From: VRUE01 sp963703235
Lineage (GTDB): Bacteria > Actinomycetota > Thermoleophilia > Solirubrobacterales > 70-9
Reading direction: 5' to 3'
Assembly (NCBI GenBank): GCA_963703235.1
Contig: OY969802.1
Location: forward strand, 806,001 to 870,000
DNA length: 64,000 nt
How positions within the stretch are numbered: the first letter of the stretch is position 1; every line of letters starts with the position of its first letter. The notes under the pieces were generated by a model that was given only the letters and a program-made list of their open reading frames with translations, was not told the origin of the DNA and made no database searches. Positions 24,800-32,869 of this stretch are shown here, piece after piece. The translations under genes were made by a program, and so were the position numbers.

Positions 24800-25474
24800 C
24801 TAGGCCGCTCGGGCCGACTCCAGCGCCGCGGCGAGGTCGGCGGGCAGCTCCGACTCGAAGCTGAGAGCCTCGCCGCCGAGCGGGTGGGCGAAGGCGAGCC
24901 GGTGCGCGTGCAGGAACTGCCTCTCCAGCCCGTACTTGCGAGCGCCGCCGTAGGTGGCGTCGCCGACGAGCGGGTGCCCGATCGCGGCGAAGTGGGCGCG
25001 GATCTGGTGGGTGCGGCCGGTCTCCAGCTTCGCCTCCAGGTAGGTCTCGGCGGCGAGCAGGTCGAGCACCTCGAAGTGGGTGCGGGCCTGGCGCGAGGCG
25101 GCGCCGGAGACGGCCATCCGGTGGCGCTGCTTCGCCGCCCGGCCGATCGGCGCGTCGATCGTCCCCGTGCGCGAGGCGAGGCGCCCCCGGGCGAGGGCCA
25201 GGTACACCCGTTCGACCTGGCGCCGCCTCACCGCCGCCTGCAGAGCGGCGTGGGCCTCGTCGGAGCGGGCGACGACGAGCAGGCCGCTGGTCTCCTTGTC
25301 GAGCCGGTGGACGATCCCGGGGCGCTCGGGATCGGCGCCGCCGCCGAGGATCTCGCCCAGCTCGTCGACCAACGTCGGCCCCTGGTGCGACGGCGCCGGG
25401 TGGACGACGAGGCCGGCCGGCTTGTCGACGACAGCCAGCGCCTCGTCGAGGTGGACGACGTGCAGCTCGCTCAT
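24800..25474 (-). CDS. rluD: RluA/RluD-family pseudouridine synthase without S4 domain
   Basis: 224 aa. The catalytic Asp lies in GIVHRLDKETSGLLVVARSD. LETGRTHQIRAHFAAIGHPLVGD is the other family signature. The usual N-terminal S4 RNA-binding domain is missing: the chain begins directly with the catalytic fold (LHVVHLDEALAVVDKPAGLV). The target uridine (23S or tRNA) is therefore uncertain. The start overlaps the lspA stop (ATGA). Confidence 0.88.
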   Translation of the reverse strand: MSELHVVHLDEALAVVDKPAGLVVHPAPSHQGPTLVDELGEILGGGADPERPGIVHRLDKETSGLLVVARSDEAHAALQAAVRRRQVERVYLALARGRLASRTGTIDAPIGRAAKQRHRMAVSGAASRQARTHFEVLDLLAAETYLEAKLETGRTHQIRAHFAAIGHPLVGDATYGGARKYGLERQFLHAHRLAFAHPLGGEALSFESELPADLAAALESARAA

Positions 25475-25932
25475 CCCTCGGGCCGCTCGCGCAAATAGCT
25501 CAGTGCCATCGCGGCGACGCCGAGCGTGATCGCGACGTCGGCGAGGTTGAAGGGCGGCCAGGAGAGGACGTCGATGAAGTCGGTGACCTCACCGGCCCGC
25601 ACCCGGTCGGCGAGATTGCCGAGGGCGCCGCCGGCCAGGAGGCCGATAGCGACCCACATCCAGGGCCGTGCCGGGTTGCTGGCGAAGAGGGCGCCGACGA
25701 AGAGCAGGGCAAGGACGGTGAGCGCGACGAGCGCTGCGCCGCCACCGTCGGCGAGGCCGAAGGCGACCCCCCGGTTATGGGCGAGGGTGAGGCTGAGGAG
25801 ACCGAGAACATCGATCGTTTCGCCGGGGACGAGGTTGGACTCCACCGCCGCCTTGGCGGCCTGGTCGAGCACGACGACGAGTCCGCAGAGGGCGCCGGCC
25901 AGGCGCCAGGGTCGGTCGCTGCCCCGGCTCAC
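25471..25932 (-). CDS. lspA: Lipoprotein signal peptidase
   Basis: 153 aa membrane aspartic protease that cleaves prolipoproteins. The GTG start at 25930-25932 overlaps the yggT stop (GTGA). Catalytic Asp residues lie in GNLADRVRAGEVTDFIDV and FNLADVAITLG; NRGVAFG is also conserved. Four hydrophobic segments fit the family. The lspA-rluD pairing is widespread in bacteria. Confidence 0.94.
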   Translation of the reverse strand: MSRGSDRPWRLAGALCGLVVVLDQAAKAAVESNLVPGETIDVLGLLSLTLAHNRGVAFGLADGGGAALVALTVLALLFVGALFASNPARPWMWVAIGLLAGGALGNLADRVRAGEVTDFIDVLSWPPFNLADVAITLGVAAMALSYLRERPEG

Positions 25933-26243
25933 CCGGCGATCAGGGCGACGACGATGCCCTGCAGGATGACGAGGACGATCACGCCCACGATCGGGCTGAG
26001 GTCGATCGCGAAGCCGCCGCCGCCGATCGGCGGAATGAAGCGGCGAAAGATGTTGAGGTAGGGGTTGGTCGTCTCGCCGATGAAGTCGAGCACCGCACGC
26101 AGCCACGGGTGGTAGGGCATGCGCGGGATCCAGGTGCTGAGGATGTTGAGGAAGATGAGGACGATGTAGACAAGGAAGAGGGCGCTGACGTAGTCGGCGA
26201 CGTTGTCGCGGGTCACGGCAAAGAGCGTCACCAGCGCGCTCAT
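25929..26243 (-). CDS. yggT: YggT-family membrane protein, 104 aa
   Basis: Start ATG 26241-26243 overlaps the proC stop (ATGA). Two hydrophobic segments and the conserved LNILSTWIPRMPYHPWLRAV / TNPYLNIFRRFIPPIGG stretches identify YggT. These proteins occur near sepF and proC in many bacteria and are linked to osmotic balance or envelope processes, without a defined reaction. The context here (proC-yggT-lspA) is the classical one. Confidence 0.9.
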   Translation of the reverse strand: MSALVTLFAVTRDNVADYVSALFLVYIVLIFLNILSTWIPRMPYHPWLRAVLDFIGETTNPYLNIFRRFIPPIGGGGFAIDLSPIVGVIVLVILQGIVVALIAG

Positions 26244-26980
26244 CTCCGCATCCTCTCCAGCGAGGCCCGCACCGCGGCCTCGAACGCCTCTTTCGCCCCT
26301 TCTCGCTCGAGCGCCTCCAAGCCCGCTTCCGTGCTGCCGCCCGGTGAAGTGACAGCGACCCGGAGATCGGCTGGGCGTCGAGTACGCATCAGCGATCCAG
26401 TGCCCGCGGCGGCCTCGATCACCATTTTCTCGGCCAGCTTCTCCTCGAGGCCGGCGTCGACGCCGGCCTCGAGGAGCGCCTCGGCCACAAGGGCGAAATA
26501 CGCCGGGGAGCAGCCCATCAACGCAGTGGCTACGTCGAATTGCGAGTCCGGCAACTCGATCACGCAGCCGAGGAGGTCCAGCTTCTCCCGAACCTCGGCG
26601 CTGAACTCCCCGGTAACGCATAGAACGCCTCCACCCACCTCCACCGCGAGGTTGGGCATGACTCGTCCGACTTCGGCCTCGGGAAATGCGGCTTCGACTT
26701 TCTCCAGAGGCGTCGCCCCCAAGATCGAGATGACGGATCCCGCGTCGCCCAGTTCCCCGGCTGCCTGCCGAAGGACGTCCGGCTTGACGGCGAGAACCAC
26801 CACATCCGCCCGCTCCGCCAACTCCGCGTTAGAGCCAACGGCCTCACCACCGAGCTCTCCGGCCAGCTTGCGAGCCTTGCCGGCATCGGCGTCGGAGAAC
26901 AGCATCCGCCCCCAGTGCCCGGCCCAACCGCTGGCCAGGGCCGCAGCCATGTTCCCGGACCCACAGAAGCCAACGATCAT
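26240..26980 (-). CDS. proC: Pyrroline-5-carboxylate reductase
   Basis: 246 aa, last step of proline synthesis. The NADPH-binding N-terminus is VGFCGSGNMAAALASGWAG. The C-terminal dimer/active-site segment contains TSPGGSTEAGLEALE. It is about 20 residues shorter than E. coli ProC. It sits between sepF and yggT in a division-associated cluster. Confidence 0.93.
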   Translation of the reverse strand: MIVGFCGSGNMAAALASGWAGHWGRMLFSDADAGKARKLAGELGGEAVGSNAELAERADVVVLAVKPDVLRQAAGELGDAGSVISILGATPLEKVEAAFPEAEVGRVMPNLAVEVGGGVLCVTGEFSAEVREKLDLLGCVIELPDSQFDVATALMGCSPAYFALVAEALLEAGVDAGLEEKLAEKMVIEAAAGTGSLMRTRRPADLRVAVTSPGGSTEAGLEALEREGAKEAFEAAVRASLERMRR

Positions 26981-27012
26981 CTCGCGGAGACTAGCCGCGG
27001 CCGCAGGGGGAG

Positions 27013-27546
27013 CTACGACTGGTTGAAGAACCCTTTGTCAAGCAACCGAGCCTTCTCCTCCGCCGAGACCTCGACGTTCCGCGGCGTAAGCAGGAAAATC
27101 TTCTCGGCGATCCGCTGCATGCCACCCTCGAGCGCGTAGGTGAGCCCGGAGCAGAAGTCGATCATCCGCTTCGAGAGCTCGTGGTCGGTCGTCTGCAGGT
27201 TGAGGATCACCGGCACCGAGCGCTTGAACTGGTCGGCGACCTGCTGGGCATCGTTGAAGTTGCGCGGGATGACGAGGTGGACTTTGACGTCGGAGTCCTC
27301 GCCGACCGGCCGCAGGACGCGGGTGCGGGAGGCGGAGATCGGCTCGTCGTCGGCGAAGATGTCGTCGATCTCGTCGCGGCGGCCCCGCCGCGAGCTCGGC
27401 AGTCGCCTCACCTGCCCCGATTCGCGGCGCGCCTCGATCTCCTCGTCTTCGGGGCCGAAGTCATCGTCGTACTCAGGACCGTGGTCGTGCTCTTCCGCCA
27501 ACCCGAAGTAGACCAGCGCTCTATGCCAGCTGTCGCGTAGTGCCAT
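27013..27546 (-). CDS. sepF: Cell division protein SepF
   Basis: 177 aa. The N-terminal amphipathic helix (MALRDSWHRALVYFGLAEEHD) would bind membrane; an acidic disordered linker follows; the C-terminal domain (VHLVIPRNFNDAQQVADQFK ... CSGLTYALEGGMQRI) is the DUF552 fold that binds FtsZ. In actinobacteria SepF anchors the Z-ring in place of FtsA. Genes for proC and yggT follow as usual. Confidence 0.95.
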   Translation of the reverse strand: MALRDSWHRALVYFGLAEEHDHGPEYDDDFGPEDEEIEARRESGQVRRLPSSRRGRRDEIDDIFADDEPISASRTRVLRPVGEDSDVKVHLVIPRNFNDAQQVADQFKRSVPVILNLQTTDHELSKRMIDFCSGLTYALEGGMQRIAEKIFLLTPRNVEVSAEEKARLLDKGFFNQS

Positions 27547-27615
27547 GCGTGCGTGTTTCGGCTCTTTGCAGCGGAATCCTCCAGGGATTATCCCCTATAT
27601 GGGCGGGATCGGCCG

Positions 27616-27692
27616 GCGGGTCCTGTCGCGGGGCAGGGGTCCTCGTCCTCGCAGGCTGCGGGCGAGAACCCCAGACCCCGCGCCACCCGCCG
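27616..27692 (+). repeat. Intergenic copy B of the palindromic repeat
   Basis: Located between yggS and sepF (155-bp gap). It matches copy A over most of about 77 bp, including TCCTCGTCCTCGCAGGCTGC. Inverted arms GGGGCAGGGGTCCTCG and CGAGAACCCCAGACCCC form a hairpin. It is not translated here. Confidence 0.75.
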
Positions 27693-27701
27693 GAGGATCC
27701 G

Positions 27702-28334
27702 TCACACATAGAGGGTGGTTCCCAGGCGGATGATGGTTGCTCCCTCCTGAACCGCTACACGCCAGTCCTGGGAAGTGCCCATCGACAGTTGCCTCAGATT
27801 GTGTTCAGCAGCTAGTCCGGCAAGGCGAGCGAAGTGGGGGCGCGAGGCCTCGGGATCGGTGCTGAAGGGGGGCATCGTCATCAGGCCGACGACGCGGACC
27901 GGGCAGCGGGCGATGAAGTCGCCCAGCTGGGCCGGATCGACGCCGGCCTTCCCCGTCTCGCCGGCGACGTTGACCTCGACCAGGATCTCGGTCTCGGAAT
28001 CGCCGTGCCGCCCGAGCTGCGCGAGCGCCGAGTCGGAGGCGACCGAGTGGATCAGCCGGCAGAGCGGCAGCAGCTGCTTGACCTTGCGGCTCTGCAGGTT
28101 GCCGATGAAGTCCCATTCGAAGACATCGCCCCAGCGCTCGTACTTGGCGGCAAGGTCCTGCTGGCGGTTCTCGCCGACCAGCCGGACACCGGCCTCGGCC
28201 AGCGCGCCCATCTCCTCCAGCGGCACGTACTTGGTCGCCGCGAGGATCTCCACTTCCTCGCCGACAGCTTCCCGCGCCCGCTCCATCTTGGCGGCGATCT
28301 TGGCGGCGTCGAGGCCGTGGATCAGGCCGGGCAT
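27702..28334 (-). CDS. yggS: PLP homeostasis protein (YggS/PROSC family)
   Basis: 210 aa single-domain TIM-barrel PLP carrier. The PLP-lysine is in EILAATKYVPLEEM, with VGENRQQDLAAKYE, WDFIGNLQSRKVKQLLP and SMGTSQDWRVAVQEGATIIR as further signatures (His to Asn change in the usual WHFIGxLQ: here WDFIGNLQ). It buffers free pyridoxal phosphate. It lies 3 bp after pgeF. Confidence 0.93.
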   Translation of the reverse strand: MPGLIHGLDAAKIAAKMERAREAVGEEVEILAATKYVPLEEMGALAEAGVRLVGENRQQDLAAKYERWGDVFEWDFIGNLQSRKVKQLLPLCRLIHSVASDSALAQLGRHGDSETEILVEVNVAGETGKAGVDPAQLGDFIARCPVRVVGLMTMPPFSTDPEASRPHFARLAGLAAEHNLRQLSMGTSQDWRVAVQEGATIIRLGTTLYV

Positions 28335-28337
28335 CGC

Positions 28338-29000
28338 TCAGGCCCCTCCCGTCTCCAGCCAGACGACGCCAGCCTGGCGCCCGGCGTGCTTGGCTTCGCG
28401 GCGATGGGAAAAGAAGCGCTCGGGCTCGCAGCTGGTGCAAAGGCCGGCGCTCTCGATCCGCTCGACACCGGCCTTGCGCAACAGGCGGCGGGCGACCTCG
28501 GGCAGATCGAGCATTGGTCCGGCGGCGACTCCATCGCCGAGGTCGGCGAAGGACGCGAGGGTCTCCTCCCCCACCTCGTAACAGCAGGAGCCAATGCCGG
28601 GCCCGATTGCGGCGTCGGTGGCGCCGACCGCTTCTACGCCGTTGGCGACGATGCCGCCGGCGAGGCCGCGCCAGCCACAGTGCAGCATCGCCACGCCGGC
28701 CGGGCCCGCCAGCGCCACCGGCAGGCAGTCGGCGGCGTAGACGAGCAGGGGCAGGCCGGGCTCGGCGGTGACGTGGCCGTCCGCCTCCGGCACGCTGCGG
28801 AGCGCCTTGTCGTGGAAGGCAAGCTCGGTGCCGTGGACCTGGCGCGCCGTCGCGATTCGGTCGGGTGCGAGCCCGAGCGCGGCCGCAAGCGGCGAGAGGC
28901 TCTCTTTCACCGAGCCGGCCGAGCGGGTTGAGAACGCGACCCGCGCGCCGGGCAGATGTGCCTCGAGCCACTCGACGTTTCCGGCCCTGCGCCACTCCAT
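28338..29000 (-). CDS. pgeF: Purine nucleoside phosphorylase / polyphenol oxidase (YfiH family)
   Basis: 220 aa, start ATG 28998-29000 sharing one base with the cca stop (TGATG). The zinc ligands and active residues lie in ATARQVHGTEL, YAADCLPVAL and LHCGWRGLAGGIVANGV; CTSCEPERFFSHRRE is also typical. The family acts on purine nucleosides and helps edit cell-wall precursors. The frame is open further upstream, but that stretch belongs to cca. Confidence 0.92.
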   Translation of the reverse strand: MEWRRAGNVEWLEAHLPGARVAFSTRSAGSVKESLSPLAAALGLAPDRIATARQVHGTELAFHDKALRSVPEADGHVTAEPGLPLLVYAADCLPVALAGPAGVAMLHCGWRGLAGGIVANGVEAVGATDAAIGPGIGSCCYEVGEETLASFADLGDGVAAGPMLDLPEVARRLLRKAGVERIESAGLCTSCEPERFFSHRREAKHAGRQAGVVWLETGGA

Positions 29001-30121
29001 CAGGCGTCCGCCTCCCTCGCTGCCGCCAGCGCCGCTTCCAGCTCCTGGTCGCGCCCGTCGATCTCGCCGTCGAGCTTGCGGCGCAGCGCCTCCGCCAGCC
29101 CCCGTCCCAGCGCCGGCCCCTGCGAGACGCCGGCAGCGATCAGGTCCTCTCCGTCGATCTCGAGCCGGACCGAGCGCCACTCGGTTAGGTAGCGGTCCAG
29201 CCACTCGGCGCCGAGTGCACGCGCGAGGACGAGCTCGACGGGGTCGAGCCGGCGGGCCAGCTCGACTGCCTCCGACGGTCGCCCCGGATGCGCTGCGGCC
29301 ACCTGCTCGGCCCCACCCCACGGGCCGAGCACCGCGGCGAGCACCGCGCGGTCGCGATGGGCGATCTCCGACCACGGCGGCTCCGAGAGCAGCCCCGCGA
29401 CCCGGCCGGCAAGCTCCAGTCCGTTCTCAGGCGGTTCGACCAGGCCCCATTCGGCGAGAAGGCCGAATCCGCGCACCGCCTCCACCTCGCCCGCCAACCG
29501 CAGCAGCTCCGCGACCTGGCGGTCGACCGACACCGTGCTCAGGTCGGCCTGGTGCAGCAGCGCCGCCGTCTCAGGCTCGAGCTCGAAGCCGAAGCGGGCG
29601 GCGTAGCGGGCGGCCCGGATCGCCCGGATCGGGTCGTCATCGAAGGAACCCGGATGGAGGACCCGCAGCAGGCCGGCTTCGAGATCCTCGTGTCCCCGGT
29701 GAGGGTCGATCAACTCCGGATCGCGGCGCAGGGGAATCGCCATCGCGTTGATCGTGAAGTCGCGGCGAGCGAGGTCCGCAGCGATGCCCGTCGTCGGCTC
29801 CACCTCGGGCAAGGCGCCCGGGTGCGCATAGGTCTCGGTCCGGGCGGCCGCGATGTCGACCTCGTGACCGTCGAGGCGCGCCTTGGCGGTGGCGAAGCGC
29901 TCGTGCTCAACCGTCTCGGCGCCGAGGCGCTCGGCCAGTGCAGCCGCATCGCCCTCGACCACCAGGTCGATGTCCGTGCGCCCCTGGCCCAGCAGCAGGT
30001 CGCGGACGGCGCCACCGACCAGGTAAACGGGCTTCCCCCCGGCGACCTCGCGTACCGCGGCCAGCTCGGGGTAGGCAGCGTGCAGCGCCTCGCCCAGGTT
30101 GTCGATCGGCACCGCGGGCAT
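29000..30121 (-). CDS. cca: CCA-adding tRNA nucleotidyltransferase / poly(A) polymerase family
   Basis: 373 aa. The nucleotidyltransferase head has VYLVGGAVRDLLLGQGRTDIDLVVEGD (in two pieces) with the GG and DxD signatures. IRAIRAARYAARFGFELEPET is the class II RNA-binding motif. It probably adds or repairs CCA ends of tRNA; an A-adding-only enzyme cannot be excluded. TAGGCT lies 7 nt before the ATG, overlapping the hisF stop codon. Confidence 0.9.
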   Translation of the reverse strand: MPAVPIDNLGEALHAAYPELAAVREVAGGKPVYLVGGAVRDLLLGQGRTDIDLVVEGDAAALAERLGAETVEHERFATAKARLDGHEVDIAAARTETYAHPGALPEVEPTTGIAADLARRDFTINAMAIPLRRDPELIDPHRGHEDLEAGLLRVLHPGSFDDDPIRAIRAARYAARFGFELEPETAALLHQADLSTVSVDRQVAELLRLAGEVEAVRGFGLLAEWGLVEPPENGLELAGRVAGLLSEPPWSEIAHRDRAVLAAVLGPWGGAEQVAAAHPGRPSEAVELARRLDPVELVLARALGAEWLDRYLTEWRSVRLEIDGEDLIAAGVSQGPALGRGLAEALRRKLDGEIDGRDQELEAALAAAREADA

Positions 30122-30131
30122 GTCCCGGAGC

Positions 30132-30896
30132 CTACGCCCGCACCGGGATGCCGGAGTCCGCCAGATGACGCTTCGCGTCGCGAACCCTGTAGGCGCCGTA
30201 GTGGAAGATCGAGGCGCAGAGGACCGCGTCGGCGTGGCCGGCGTCGATCGCCTCGCTGAGGTGGTCGAGCGTGCCGGCGCCGCCGGAGGCGATCACCGGC
30301 ACCGAGACGGCGTCGGCGACCGCCCGGGTCAGCTCGATGTCGTAGCCGTCGTTGGTGCCGTCGCGGTCCATGCTGGTCAGCAGCACCTCCCCCGCCCCCC
30401 GTTCGACCGCCTCCTTCGCCCAGGACACCGCATCGCGGCCCTCGACCGGCTTGCGTCCGCCGTGCACGTAGACGCCCCAGATCTCGCCGTCCCGCTTGGC
30501 GTCGATCGCGATCACTACACACTGCGCCCCGAAATGGTCGGCCAGCTCGCCCAGCAGCTCGGGACGGTCGAGCGCCGCCGAGTTGACCGAGACCTTGTCG
30601 GCGCCGGCATCGAGGACCGCCTGCGCGTCCGTCACCGAGCGGATGCCGCCGCCGATCGTGAAGGGGATGAAGACGTTGTCGGCAGTGCGCCGCGCCAGCT
30701 CGACGATCGTCTCGCGCCGTTCGTGCGAGGCGGTGATATCGAGGAAGACCAGCTCATCCGCCCCCTCTGCGTCGTAACGCTCGGCCAGCTCGACCGGGTC
30801 GCCCGCGTCGCGCAGCCCGACGAAGTTGGTCCCCTTGACGACGCGCCCAGCGTCGACGTCGAGGCAGGGGATGACACGCTTGAGGACCATTCCCAA
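30132..30896 (-). CDS. hisF: Imidazole glycerol phosphate synthase, cyclase subunit
   Basis: 254 aa TIM barrel. The catalytic Asp pair is in VIPCLDVDAGRVVKG and LTSMDRDGTNDGYD. It works with HisH to form IGP and AICAR. A start at MVLKRVIP (30890) is equally possible. Before the IS arrived, hisF began about 60 bp after hisA. IS copy 2 now sits directly upstream (target duplication 30898-30905), so hisF may depend on readthrough or on a promoter inside the IS. Confidence 0.96.
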   Translation of the reverse strand: MGMVLKRVIPCLDVDAGRVVKGTNFVGLRDAGDPVELAERYDAEGADELVFLDITASHERRETIVELARRTADNVFIPFTIGGGIRSVTDAQAVLDAGADKVSVNSAALDRPELLGELADHFGAQCVVIAIDAKRDGEIWGVYVHGGRKPVEGRDAVSWAKEAVERGAGEVLLTSMDRDGTNDGYDIELTRAVADAVSVPVIASGGAGTLDHLSEAIDAGHADAVLCASIFHYGAYRVRDAKRHLADSGIPVRA

Positions 30897-30962
30897 AGCC
30901 TAGCCTGCGCTGACTCCAAGTTCTCCCGACACTTCCCGGGAGGTCGATAGCCCTTCAAGCGA

Positions 30963-30996
30963 GACAGCCCCCGACCCAGCTGGGTCGGGGGCTGTC
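30963..30996. terminator. 34-bp perfect palindrome in IS copy 2
   Basis: Same palindrome as at 6415-6448. Here it lies between hisA and hisF on the his transcript and could reduce hisF expression. Confidence 0.55.
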
Positions 30997-31052
30997 CGCG
31001 CTGCGACTCAGGCTCCTGGCTTCACGCCAATGAAGTTCAGAAAGGGAGTCGC

Positions 31053-32045
31053 ATGACCAAGGATGACGTGCTGTTCGGCTATCGCCAAGCCCTCTTCGCC
31101 GAGGCCGCCCGCACAAGCGTCGCGCAGGCCTGCCGGCGCTTCGGGGTGCACCGCTCGACCTACTACGCCTGGAAGCGAGCGGTCGACCGCCACGGTCTGG
31201 AGATGCTGCGGCCCAGGGAGCGGCGGGCGCCGCGGATGCCCAACCAGCTCTCGAAGATGGTCGAGGAGCGGATCGTCGCCTTCTCGCTGGGCCATCCTGG
31301 GCTGGGGCCAAAGCGTGTCGCTTCAGAGCTCGCCCGTCCCCGCTGGGGCGGCATCGTCGTCTCCCCCAACGGGGTCTGGAAGGTGCTTTCCCGCCACGGC
31401 CTCAACACCCGCGCCAAACGACTGGGGTTGATCGCCGGCTACGCCGCTCCCTATGAGCCGCCGCGGGATCCCGGCCCAGAGCGCCACATCGACGTCTCCC
31501 GCCCCGGCGAGCTGGTCGGGATCGACTGCTTCTACGTCGGCCGCCTGCAGGGCACCCAGGGATCGATCTGGCAGCTCACCGCGATCGACGTCGCCTCCTC
31601 CTATGCATGGGCGGAGCTGGTGGTCTGCAAGGAAGGAAAGCCCGCTAACCCCAGCGCCAAGCAGACCTCCAAGCTCGCCCGGCGAGTCGCCAAGGACCTG
31701 CGCGAGGCCGGTTGGCACTTGGAGCGCTTCCTCTCCGACAACGGCAACGAGTTCAAGGGCGAGTTCTCAGAGACCGTTGCCCGGCTGAAGGCGCGGCACA
31801 CCCGAATTCGCGCCGGTCGCCCGCAGACCAACGGCAACGTCGAGGCGCTTCACCGCACGATCCTCGACGAGTGCTGGCGACCTTCCTTTGCCCGCTACCT
31901 CCACCCTGCGCTCTCCAGCCTCAGACGCGACCTTGAGGAGTACCTGCGCTTCTACAACTTCGAGCGCATCCACCACGGCCGGCTGACAGCCGGCCAGATC
32001 CCGGCGGACATCGTCTACGGTGCCCGCAAGATGGAGGTCAGATGA
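31053..32045 (+). CDS. DDE transposase (IS481-like), copy 2
   Basis: 330 aa, translation identical to the copy at 6505-7497, with the same D158, D229, E264 triad and N-terminal HTH. The reading frame is intact. It runs opposite to the his genes on both sides. Confidence 0.95.
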   Translation: MTKDDVLFGYRQALFAEAARTSVAQACRRFGVHRSTYYAWKRAVDRHGLEMLRPRERRAPRMPNQLSKMVEERIVAFSLGHPGLGPKRVASELARPRWGGIVVSPNGVWKVLSRHGLNTRAKRLGLIAGYAAPYEPPRDPGPERHIDVSRPGELVGIDCFYVGRLQGTQGSIWQLTAIDVASSYAWAELVVCKEGKPANPSAKQTSKLARRVAKDLREAGWHLERFLSDNGNEFKGEFSETVARLKARHTRIRAGRPQTNGNVEALHRTILDECWRPSFARYLHPALSSLRRDLEEYLRFYNFERIHHGRLTAGQIPADIVYGARKMEVR

Positions 32046-32085
32046 GCCGTGGGTGTCGGCACATCTTGGAGTCAGTGCAGCCTAG

Positions 32086-32143
32086 CCCCCGTGACTTTGT
32101 CTTTTCCCGCCCTATTCGCGGGAAAAGACAAAGTCAGCGGGGG
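32086..32143. repeat. Long hairpin at the hisA 3' end
   Basis: Arms 32086-32110 (CCCCCGTGACTTTGTCTTTT plus CCCGC) and 32118-32143 pair over 25 bp with one bulged base and a 7-nt loop. The hisA stop codon (32134-32136) is inside the right arm. The left arm touches the IS target duplication. No T tract follows on the minus strand, so a terminator role is uncertain. Confidence 0.65.
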
Positions 32144-32862
32144 CGGAGTGCCGCGATGCCCTCGGCGACGGTGAAGCGGCGCTCGTAGAGGGCGCGGCCG
32201 ACGATGGCGCCCTCTACGTTGGGCGCGGCCAGGCCGGCCAGGATTTCGAGGTCGCCGAGGTCCCCGACTCCGCCCGAGGCGATCACCTTGGCCTCGGTCG
32301 CCGCGGCGATCTCGCCGAGCTGTTGCAGCGCCGGACCCTCCATCGTCCCGTCCACCTCGATCGCGGTGCAGAGGAAGCGAGCTACGCCGCGCTCTCCGAG
32401 TGCCGCCACCGTTTCGACCACCCCCTCCTTACCTGCTTCAGTCCAACCCTGGAGGGCGACGCGGCCGTCGCGGGCATCCACCGAAACCACCACGCGCTCT
32501 CCATGCGCCTCCAGCATCGCGTCGAGGAACTCCGGGTCTCGCAACGCGGCCGTACCGATCACCACCCGCTCGGCGCCGGCGTCGAGCACGGCCCGAACCG
32601 ACTCGGTATTGCGCAATCCGCCGCCCACCTGGATCGGGCAGGAGACCGCCTCCGCGATCCGCCGCACGGCATCGAGGTTCCGCGGCTCGCCGGCCTTCGC
32701 CGCGTCGAGGTCGACCACGTGCAGAAAGTCGGCCCCTTCCCCGGCCCAGCGCAGCGCCGCGTCGACCGGGTCGGCGTCGTAAGTCGTCTCCCGCTCGTAA
32801 TCGCCCTGCGTCAACCGCACGGCGTGGCCGCCGCGGATGTCGATCGCCGGGTAGAGGATCAC
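32134..32862 (-). CDS. hisA: Phosphoribosylformimino-AICAR-P isomerase
   Basis: 242 aa TIM barrel with the half-barrel symmetry of HisA/HisF. The N-terminal catalytic Asp is in YPAIDIRGGHAVRLTQGD; the second acidic residue lies in CTAIEVDGTMEGP. Actinobacterial PriA proteins also do the TrpF reaction; that cannot be excluded. It follows hisH by 7 bp. Confidence 0.94.
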   Translation of the reverse strand: MILYPAIDIRGGHAVRLTQGDYERETTYDADPVDAALRWAGEGADFLHVVDLDAAKAGEPRNLDAVRRIAEAVSCPIQVGGGLRNTESVRAVLDAGAERVVIGTAALRDPEFLDAMLEAHGERVVVSVDARDGRVALQGWTEAGKEGVVETVAALGERGVARFLCTAIEVDGTMEGPALQQLGEIAAATEAKVIASGGVGDLGDLEILAGLAAPNVEGAIVGRALYERRFTVAEGIAALRPR

Positions 32863-32869
32863 GGCGGCG

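Larger units (their letters stand above)
30906..32079 (+). mobile_element. Insertion sequence, IS481-like, copy 2 (1174 bp)
   Basis: Same length and, by eye, same sequence as copy 1. An 8-bp target duplication GCCTAGCC is at 30898-30905 and 32080-32087. It lies between hisA and hisF, with its transposase antisense to the his operon. The two target sites share GC(T/C)TAG. Terminal repeats are as in copy 1. Confidence 0.92.
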
